The position numbers and the translations under genes are program-made. The notes under the pieces were generated by a model, which made no database searches, had not been told where the DNA came from, and saw only the letters and a program-made list of their open reading frames with translations. Positions 47,571-57,428 of a stretch of DNA of 64,000 nt are shown here, one piece after another (within the stretch, counting starts at the first letter, position 1; every line of letters begins with the position of its first letter). Location: NCBI GenBank assembly GCA_003550325.1, contig QKWP01000488.1:170374-234373 (forward strand), read 5' to 3'. The stretch comes from Gigaspora rosea (taxonomy: Eukaryota; Glomeromycota; Glomeromycetes; Diversisporales; Gigasporaceae).

Positions 47571-48318
47571 CCCAAGATAAAAAATTTAGTTTATTATTTT
47601 TTGAGATCAAATTTATTTTTATAGAATTGTGTATCTTATAATCCTATAATCCAATTTGAATGATTTTGGTATTATTTGAATTGTCTCACTGAGATGAATC
47701 TAATATGGATTACAGGATCCAGAGATATAAGATATTTTCTGTGATCAAATCTATTTTTGTGAATTGTATGTCTCGTAACTTTGTAACCAGTGTTTAAAAT
47801 AGAAATTTTAATTTACTGTACATGTACCTGTTATACCGGTTAAAAAAAAAACCTGAATTAGTAAAAAATAATCATCAGATCATTAAGGGCATATAGATGC
47901 ACATCCCAGTTACTTCAAAAAATTCCAGATTATGCACCATTTGTTGCACCAGCCCAATTTTAAAATATCGGTCTATACAATATAAAAAACGGTAAATCCT
48001 CATGCTATTTTATATACTGTTTGTAACCCAATTTGGATGATTTAGATTAGTGAATTGACCCATCTAAAAAATCTTTACTCGGGTCACATAACAGGTGGAC
48101 TATGTGCCACCTGAGTAGAAACAGGTCAGTCCAAAAAAAGACACTACTTGGGTCACCTGGGTCAATTAAAAAAAAATCTCAGATGGTTAATATGACTAGT
48201 GATTTGATCCAAATAGGTTAAGCTATAGTTGGTAGTAGAATTAATTTTACAAATTAATACAGTTATAGCATTGCTATTTTTTTTGCTGTAATTGCTATGA
48301 GCTGTAAAGCCATAATTA

Positions 48319-49288
48319 GGGTGTCCAGAATTCTGCTGCTAATGGTAGCTAGTAATGCTACCAAAATTGATTTTTGAAAAAGGCCTATTTCATCTTTATT
48401 TGAGAAAATTAAAATTTTTTATAAGGAAAAGCAAATAAATTTTATATAGATATGTTTCTTATGATTTCGTCTATTCAAAAAAAGTATCAAATAATTTCGT
48501 CTTTCAAGTAAAATAGGTCAAAAACAATTTTGTCTTCAAATTTTAATTTCAGGTTTTAAAACCTGAAATGCTTTTGTTCTCATGTATAATGGTAGCAAAT
48601 TATACTTGCTAATGATATGAAATATGCTTTTAATGCTAATGATTTTTTTTTTAAAAAATTTTTTAAATTAATAAATTTTATAGTTTTTATAATGTAAAAT
48701 TTTAAAAATAACTATTTATGAATTATATTCTAATTTTTCAATACAAATATTAATATAATAATCGTCATTGATAAAATGTGCAAATTTGATTGTTATTATT
48801 AATAATATATAATGTTTATTACATTTCTGTGATCTCATATTTGTATCACAAATTGATCTGGGTCATTTCGCGATTATTAAAAATCAATAAATAGCACGTG
48901 TCAATTAAATAACGCGAAACATTCTTATCTGATTTGTTTCATCGTATGATTTTATGGCTATCTCAAAATAATATGAATATCAAATCCAGTATACTCATAT
49001 AAGTACAATAGCAGTACATTGCACTAATATCAAAAGCAAGATTTTGCTGACATTATTCTAGATGGCGGCATGTATAATATGAAGTAATGAGGTTTTTTAG
49101 ATTCTGTACTACATATATATATATAATAGTTAAAACTGCAATTTTTGTTAAAAATTTAGTGATACTCTATCTATTATCAAAATTATGCTAAAATTTATGC
49201 TAGAAAATGTAAATTATGCTGCTAGTATAATAATGCTAGTGAACTTGAATTATGCTAAATTATACTAATAGCATAATCCTGGACACCC
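48319..49288. mobile_element. TIR element of 970 bases with TA target site
   Basis: The left end GGGTGTCCAGAATTCTGCT and the right end ATAGCATAATCCTGGACACCC are inverted. TA flanks both sides. The host sequence on both sides consists of GCCATAATGCTATAA-like short repeats, so the insertion split a local tandem repeat. No transposase frame remains. Confidence 0.7.
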
Positions 49289-49416
49289 TAGCCATATTGC
49301 CATAATGCTATAATGCTGAAAGTCATAATGTTATAAAGCCATAAAGCTGTAATACCATAAAGCCATAATGCTATAATTAGTGCCTTAATGCAGAAATACT
49401 AATATCTGTTATAATA

Positions 49417-49757
49417 CAGTTAACCCTCTATAAATGCAACTCGTAGGGACAAGCCTACAACGTGCATTTAGGGAGGTTTGTTTTAGAAAGAGCCAATTAA
49501 ATTGCAGCTTTAAAAATTAGATTATCAAGTTTGTGTAACTTCTACTCAAAACTGTATAATCTATTTTAAATACTAAAATTTGATTGCTATGTGCCTTTAG
49601 AGAGGTTAGCATGATATAAAATGTTATTCAAGAGAATGTGCATTTACAGAATATAGAACATGCATTTATCACTAATAATATTCTTGTGAAAAAGAAAAAA
49701 ATGTGCATTTAGAGAGGTATTGCATTTATGGAGGTTGCATTTATAGAGGTCTGACTG
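49417..49757. mobile_element. Tc1/mariner- or pogo-like MITE
   Basis: The ends CAGTTAACCCTCTATAAATG and the complement of CATTTATAGAGGTCTGACTG are inverted repeats of about 24 bases, flanked by TA on both sides. The interior repeats GTGCATTTAGAGAGG several times, which are sub-terminal repeats. 341 bases, non-coding. Confidence 0.8.
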
Positions 49758-49872
49758 TACTGTTTATTAAAACTATATACTGTATTATGGTTTCCTTTAA
49801 ATAATTTACTACAGTATTAAATATTTTTCGAATTTGATTCTGTCAACTTCACAAATTTGCATTAATTTGTAT

Positions 49873-50390
49873 CAGGTCTCTGCCCATAGGTGATCCATAG
49901 GCAGGGGCACAGAAAAATTTATATATATATAGATATGAATAAAATAGAATTTTAATACAAAAACAGTATAAAATAGAATTTTTGATAGTAATGAATTTTT
50001 GGGCAAAATTAAGAGCAGTATATGTTTAATTTGGGCCAGGTAATATAATTAGGAATGTCAGAAAGTTTCAAAAAAGATCAGAAAATCTCAAGAAATATAA
50101 AATATGGGTGAGTTAGTCGGGAGGTCGCAAAGTTATAGAGAGTAGGATTTCTTTTTAAAAAATGTGCGCTTATAGAGAAATCTAATTATAACGCAAGATA
50201 ATAATTACTCTAAATGCAATATATTTTATCGTAAAGAAAAAGAAGCACTTGTAGAGAATTGACTGTATAGATAAAATAGGAGTAAAATTTTATATCATTA
50301 TAAAAAGGATTTTTTTACTATTTCGAAATAAATTTTTTACAAATCAAAATGGTATTTTTCCGTGTCCCTGCCTGTGGGTTGGCCCACCTG
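49873..50390. mobile_element. Foldback element with CAGGTCTCTGCCCATAGG ends
   Basis: GCCCATAGGTGATCCATAGG with GCAGGGGCACAGAAAAAT on the left pairs with TATTTTTCCGTGTCCCTGCC and TGTGGGTTGGCCCACCTG on the right. The interior is AT-rich and contains fragments resembling the element at 49417. Non-coding. Confidence 0.65.
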
Positions 50391-50739
50391 TTCTCACTTA
50401 GGCTATTACAACTTGACTCAGATCACCCACCCACCCGTGGGTGACCCAGGTAATACCCATCCAGATCAAAACACTAATTTAGATATCATTCGTCTTAGTA
50501 AAATAATTTAAATGGTACCAAAATTGTCCAAATTAAATTACAGAGTCCCAAAATATATAGTCTATGGAAATAAAATTGTTTGTTTGTATATACCTTATAT
50601 TTAAGCAACCAAGTCTATTAATAAAATCTTGTTCAAATTCTGTAAAAAATTTTATATTATATATAATTTAGTGTAATAAACATATTACTTAGCAAATTTT
50701 GTTCAATTTAATTAACAAAAAATCAAGTTTATTATGTAT

Positions 50740-51895
50740 CTACTGAATTAGAACTATAACTTTTAAATTTCATAAATTATTGGGCCAAATTCAATGAACT
50801 TTTTTTTGTTTGAATTGTATGAATTTATAGAATTCAAATAAAAAAAAATTATTAAATTTGACTTAATAGATACTGGGTTTTCTTCGCTCAAAATTTAAAA
50901 AAAATTCAAAACGTATATCAAAACAAAAGCTGCACCAAAGTTTTTCTAAAATTTGAATGAAAATATCTTAGCAACTACCAAACCAAATTCAATAAACTTT
51001 TTTTTATTTAAATTCTATAAATCCATAGAATTCAAATAAAAAAAGTTTATTAAATTTGGTTTGATAGTTGCTAAGATATTTTCACTCAAAATTTAGAAAA
51101 AATTTTGGCACAGCTTTTGTTTTGATATACATTTTGAATTTTTTTTAAAACTTTGAGCGAAGATAACCCAGTAACTATTAAGTCAAATTTAATAATTTTT
51201 TTTATTTGAATTCTATAGATTTATACAATTCAAACAAAAAAAAGTTCATTGAATTTGGTTAGATGGTTGCTAAGATATTTTCACTCAAATTTTAGAAAAA
51301 TTTTGACACAGCTTTTGTTTTGATATACATTTTGAATTTTTTAAAACTTTGAGTGAAAATAACCCAGTAACTATTAAGTCAATTTAATAATTTTTTTTAT
51401 TTGAATTCTATAGATTTATACAATTCAAACAAAAAAAAGCTCATTGAATTTGGTTGGATAGTTGCTAAGATATTTTCATTCAAAGTTTAGAAAAATTTTG
51501 GTGCAGCTTTTGTTTTGATATACGTTTTGAATTTTTTTAAAACTTTGAGCGAAGATAACCCAGTAACTATTAAGTCAAATTTAATAATTTTTTTATTTGA
51601 ATCCTATAAATTCATACAATTCAAACAAAAAAAAGTTTATTGAATTTGGCCTAGTAGTTACTAAGATATCTTCGCTCAAAGTTGAAAAAAATCTTGCATA
51701 GTTTGTTTTGATAGATGGTTTGATTTTTTTCAAACTTTGAGCAAAGATATCTCTGCAACTACTAAGCCAAATTCGATAAACTTTTTTTAGTTTGAATTTT
51801 ACAAACCTATAGAATTTAAAAGAAAATAGTTTGTTAGATTTGGTCTGATCATTATTAAGATATTTTTGCTCAAAGTTTAGAAAAAAGTTAAATCT
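50740..51895. repeat. Tandem array of palindromic ~195-base units
   Basis: GCTTTTGTTTTGATATA recurs near 51113, 51308, 51502 and, diverged, 51700. The first copy (near 50920) is inverted. Each unit contains ATTTGAATTCTATAGATTTA followed by its near-complement with AATTCAAAC, and AACTTTGAGCGAAGATA opposed to TAAGATATTTTCACTCAAA. Each unit therefore folds on itself. No coding sequence. Confidence 0.8.
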
Positions 51896-52561
51896 GCTGA
51901 GAGGTATGAATAATAAATTTGGGGGGTATAAAAAATAGTTCCCTATATTTTATATATTAAATATTATGTGGCAAAGAAAAATCTATAAACAGTATTGGTA
52001 TTGGACATATCTGAACATTAGACATATGCTTGGATATAGTCCAGGTCCAATATGTTCAACTATTTACTAGAATTTTTAAAATTATTTATTATAAGATACA
52101 ACAAAATTCTATATAATAAAAGAATTCTAAATAAGTATGAGTTGCAATAAAATTCTATATAAACCTAGCAATAAAAGAATTCTATTAATATATTACTTTA
52201 GAATTAACAATTACTGTATCAATAAGTTATAATATAGTGCTTCAATTTTATTTTTGATAAATCATCTGGATTCTATCAAATCCAAATTGAATTTGCATTA
52301 GATTATATATATTTAAAGTTAGCATTTAAGCATATTCTAAGATTTGTTTTCAGTTTTTTGACCAATCTGATTAAAAATCTCTAATTAGAATATCTAAATT
52401 TATTTAATTGAAGAATCAATCCAAATTGTCAAACTTAGATTGAAGATTTACTATATATATGTAATAATTTTATAATAATTATTATTACTATTAATTTAGC
52501 TGATTCTATTACAAATACAGAAATTAGTAGTTTTTTATACTGTATATTGCTGAAATAGCTA

Positions 52562-52729
52562 GAGCGCTGACATTTATTACCTAATATCTATTTACTATAG
52601 GGGCTTACCCTTCACCCCCAGGTAAGATCTATAAATAGAATTTTAGCCAAGCAAATTTAACTAAGGTAAGATTTTTCTTGACCCCCCTACCCTCTAAAAT
52701 ATTACCTAATAAATGTCAGTGCCCATATC
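52562..52729. mobile_element. Foldback element, GACATTTATTACCTAATAT ends
   Basis: GCTGACATTTATTACCTAAT on the left pairs with ATTACCTAATAAATGTCAGT on the right. The interior carries C-rich CCCTTCACCCCCA and ACCCCCCTACCC blocks. About 168 bases, non-coding. Confidence 0.7.
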
Positions 52730-52984
52730 TCCAAAAATAAGCTACCCTTTTTTGGACAAAAAACTCAAAAATATCTTTGACTCAAAAATAAGTTAGGCCT
52801 CCAATTTAATTCTATGTTTAACATAACCCCCTCTCAATTGAGCAAATTATGGGGGAGCTAAACAACATATATATATATATAACTTTTAGATTCAAATTTC
52901 ACTTTTTATATTACTAAAATGAACCGATACAGAAAGATCACCAAAATTAGAGTAGCTGCATGATACAGTCATGCTAAATCTAGG

Positions 52985-55900
52985 AACATTATATAAGTTA
53001 GTTAGAATTAATTAGTAAAATTTTATGAAACATAAGATTTTATATAATTTTATTAATAAAATTTTATAAAATCTTATTTTATACAAATTTTTATTAATTA
53101 ATACTAACTTTATACACTAAGTAAATATGTTCAGTACCTAAAATCAGCAGGATTAGTTTTATTTTACTTGAAATTTGGATAATAGATGCATAATTATGGA
53201 TTTTTGATCAAAAAAATCAAATTTAAGCGTCTTTTCTCCAAATTTCAAGTAAAATAAAAACAATGCTGCTGATTTAATATATTTTCAGGCTCTGAACAAG
53301 TTTACCTAGTGCATTAAGTTAGAATTAATTAGTAAAATATTAAGAATAATAAGATTATATAGAATTTTATTAATAAAATTCTATAAAATCTTATAATTCA
53401 AAAAAATTTACTAATTAATTCTAACTTAATGCACTAGGTAAACTTGTTCAGAGCCTGAAAATATATTAAATCAGCAGCATTGTTTTTATTTTACTTGAAA
53501 TTTGAAGAAAAGACGCTTAAATTTGACTTTTTGATCAAAAATCCAAATTTATAAATCTATTCTTCAAATTTCAAGTAAAATAAAAATAACCCTGCTGATT
53601 TGATGTATTTTTAGGTGCTGTACAAGTTTACTTAATGCATTAAGTTAGAATTAATCAGTAAATCATAAGATTTTATAGAATTTTATTAATAAAATTTTAT
53701 AAAACCTTATAATATATAAATTTTTATTAATTACTTCTAACTTTATGCACTAAGTAAACATTACTGCATCTAAAAATACATCAAATCAGCAGGATTGTTT
53801 TTATTTTACTTGAAATTTGGAGAATAGATGCATAATTTTAGATTTTTGATCAAAAAAGTCAAATTTAAGCATCTTTTCTCCAATTTTCAAATAAAATAAA
53901 ACAACATAGCCGATTTGATGTATTTTTAGGTGCTGTACAAGTTTACTTAGTGCATTAAGTTAGAATCAATTAGTAAAATTTTATGAATCATAAGATTTTA
54001 TAGAATTTTATTAATAAAATTCTATAAAATCTTATAATTCACAATATTTTACTAATTAATTCTAACTTATTGCACTAGGTAAACTTGTTTAGAGTCTAAA
54101 AATACATTAAATCAACAGTCTTGTTTTTATTTTACTTGAAATTTGAAGAAAAGATGCTTAAATTTGACTTTTTTTTTTTATCAAAAATCCAAAATTATGC
54201 ATCAATTCTCCAAATTTTAAGTAAACTAAAAATACCCTACTGATTGGATGCATTTTAGGTGCTGTACAAGTTTACTTAGTGCATTAAGTTAGAATTAATC
54301 AGTAAAAGTTTGTGAATCATAAGATTTTATAGAATTTTATTAATAAAATTCTATAAAATCTTATGATTTATAAACTTTTACCAATTAATTCTAACTTCAT
54401 GCACTAAGTAAACTTGTCAGCACCAAAAAATAAATATAAGTATATTCAGACTCAGACCAGTCTGTATAAAATTTAGAGTCTGAGTCTGGTCCGATCCTGG
54501 ACCGGACCTGAACCGGACCTATTTCGATCTTGGTCGGACCAAAAACGGACCTAATTATTTGTTGTTTAACCCCCCCCCCTCTAAAAAATTTTGAACTTGT
54601 AATGTTAAACAAAAAATTAAATTGAAGTGGCCTTACCCTATGATCAACAAAGTTGTTTCATAGTAAAGTCCAAATTTTACTATGCAAATTGATTAAAGTC
54701 ATTTAAGTAAACTTATTCAAAAGATCAAAATATATATACCCTGAAATTTGTAACAAAATTAGCAAACTTGTTATTAATTGATTTTTAATTTTTATACTCA
54801 ATGAAGAGATTAAAATTTTATTAACAAAATATATTTATTGAACATAAAAATTTAAAAGTTAAATAATAAAAGTACTCCTATTTTGATAAAACTTTCAGAA
54901 TATGTATAGTAGTGCTCCTATGGACCGGACTCGAACCAGACTTTAGTCAAATCTGAGTCTGGTCTGATTTTCGGACCGGACTCAGACTTTTATATTCAGA
55001 CTTTATAGTCAAGTCTGGGTCTGGTCTAGGTCTGGTCCGAAGTCTGCAGACTGGTCTGAGCCGAATATATTTATATGTATTTTTTGGTGCTGAACAAGTT
55101 TACTTAGTGCATTTTGTTAGAATTAATTAGTAAAAATTTTATGAATCATAAGATTTTATAGAATTTTATTAATAAAATTCTAAAAAATCTTATAATTCGC
55201 AAATTTTTATTAATTAATTCTAACAAAATGCACTAAGTAAACTTATTCAGCACCTAAAAATGTATTAAAATGGCCTATTTGTTTTTATTTTACTTGAAAT
55301 TTAGAGATTTGATGCACAATTTTGGATTTTTGATCAAAAAAGTCAAATTTTAACATCTTAACTCCAAATTTCAAGTAAAATAAAAACAACCCTGCCGAAT
55401 TAATGTATTTTTAGGTGCTGAAAAAGTTTACTTAATGCATTAAGTTAGAAATAATTAGTAAAATTTTGTTAATCATAAGATTTTATAGAATTTTATTAGT
55501 AAAATTCTATAAAATTTTACAATTAACAAATTTTTATTAATTAATTCTACCAAAACACACTGAGTAAACTTGTTTAGCACCTAAAAATACATTAAACTGG
55601 CAGGGTTGTTTTTATTTTACTTGAAATTTGGAGAAAATATGCATAATTTTGGATTTTTGATCAAAAAAGCCAAATTTAAGCATCAGTTCTCCAAATTTCA
55701 AGTAAAATAAAAACAACCCTGCCGATTTAATGTATTTTTAGGTGCTGTACAAGTTTATTTAGTGCATTAATTTAGAAATAATTAGTAAAATTTTGTGAAT
55801 AATAAGATTTTATAGAATTTTATTAGTAAAATTCTATAAAATCTTAAAATTCACAAATTTTTATTAATTAATTCTAACAAAATGCACTAAGTAAACTTGT

Positions 55901-56237
55901 TCAGCACCTAAAAATACATTAAATCGGCAGGGTTTGTTTTTATTTTACTTGAAATTTGGAGAAAAGATGCATAATTTTGAATTTTTGATCAAAAAAGTCA
56001 AATTTAAGCATCTTTTCTCCAAATTTCAAGTAAAATAAAAACAACCCTGCCGATTTAATGTATTTTTAGGTGCTGAACAAGTTTACTTAGTGCATTTTGT
56101 TAGAATTAATTAATAAAAATTTGCGAATTATAAGATTTTTTAGAATTTTATTAATAAAATTCAATAAAATCTTATGATTCATAAAATTTTTACTAATTAA
56201 TTCTTACAAAATGCACTAAGTAAACTTGTTCAGCGCC
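52985..56237. repeat. Palindromic satellite array, ~325-base unit, nine copies
   Basis: Units start near 52994, 53297, 53623, 53939, 54270, 55092, 55426, 55750 and 56078, with a 660-base insertion between the fifth and sixth. Each unit consists of two adjacent palindromes. The first has arms from GCATTAAGTTAGAATTAATT to AAGATTTTATAGAATTTTAT and back. The second has arms from ACTTGTTCAGCACCTAAAAA through TTTTACTTGAAATTTGGAGA to GGATTTTTGATCAAAAAAGT and back. Arms are about 65 and 90 bases long, with few mismatches within a unit. No coding sequence. Confidence 0.9.
54425..55086. mobile_element. Foldback element inserted in the palindromic satellite
   Basis: The left end carries CAGACTCAGACCAGTCTG and the right end CAGACTGGTCTGAGCC, each joined to ATATATTC / GAATATAT and AAAAAATA.AT sequence. 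The interior repeats GGACCGGAC-type motifs and has a C run near 54570-54578. The satellite resumes on both sides. A related end lies at 56234-56385, exactly at the right edge of the array. Confidence 0.75.
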
Positions 56238-56385
56238 AAAAAATACATATAATTATATTCAGACTCAGACCAGTCTGCAGACTTCGGACCAGACCCGGAC
56301 CGGACTCATAGTTGAGTCTGAGTCTGGTCTGAAGTCTGAAATTAGTAAAATTTAGAGTCAGACCGGACCTAGGAGCACTAATGTA
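56234..56385. mobile_element. Partial copy of the GGACCGGAC foldback element at array edge
   Basis: CAGACTCAGACCAGTCTGCA and GGACCAGACCCGGACCGGAC match the element at 54425-55086. CTAGGAGCACTAATGTATAG at its right matches, inverted, sequence near 54900-54925. It marks where the palindromic satellite ends. Confidence 0.65.
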
Positions 56386-57428
56386 TAGTTTAGTCTCCCA
56401 AACAAGTTTACTTAAGTGCTAATAATTTGATTTACATAGTAGAATTTAGACTTTACTATGTAACAACTATTGGCGAATTGACCCAAAATTGATTATATCT
56501 GAAAATAAGCTACTCCAGAATTTTTGTGCAAAATCGTTCAAAAAAGACAGCTTAACATACAATAGTAATTATAGTTAATTTTTAAATTGTTAAAGTATTT
56601 GAATTTTATCTTTAATCAAGTATAATAGTACAAAAATTTATAATTTGATTGGCCAATTGTCACATGATTATACTGATTTAATGTTACACAATTTCCAATG
56701 TCCAACCACTTCTGGTCCAATGGATTGGACTGGACTGAACATGGGTAGGCCAATGTCCATGTCCAATGTCCAGCCCAACACTGCCCACGGAATTAGGTAT
56801 AATCACCTTAATATCTATTTTAAAGGGTTTGAAAAAGGCAATTCCTATTTGTACACTAGGGTATGAAATATAATAGCTCAAATTATTACTTATGAAATAC
56901 ATTTATGTAATAACTGCATTTTAAAACATAATATCGCATATATAAATCGATGAATTTAAATTTTAATTTGATTTATATTATGTTTAACACTAAAACTTAA
57001 AATAATAGTTTTAATGATTAGACAATTGCTGTAATTAAACATTGCATTCGCTCTCTCACAAATAACTGGAATGTTAACTCGTTAAAAAGAGCCATATCAA
57101 TTAAAACTAGCAGTTAATTTCATCTCGGCTAATCAGCAAGAATTTGATTGGCTAAAATTAGATCCCTTATATCTGATGGCAATAGTAAAATATATATTTA
57201 TGATGTATCAACAGACCTTAAAACCAATTTGTTCAACCAGTTTTTGTTCAAACGATAACAGCTTGAGTCCAGAACTGAGTTAATATAGTTTTATTTTAAT
57301 TACTTAACATCCCTACAAATTACTTTGAATAACCAGGGAATATTAGATTAGTTGCTTAGAAAAACTGTCTAGCTATAAATTTTGTAAAATTTTAACATAA
57401 GAAATTTACAATGCTTATATTACGCCCT
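56386..57428. other. Gene-free DNA between satellite and LRR kinase gene
   Basis: No gene seen. At 56697-56790 a run of short TCCAATG, GTCCA and GGACTGGACTG strings forms a decayed low-complexity repeat. The remaining sequence is AT-rich and would include the 3-prime flank of the minus-strand LRR kinase gene. Confidence 0.45.
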
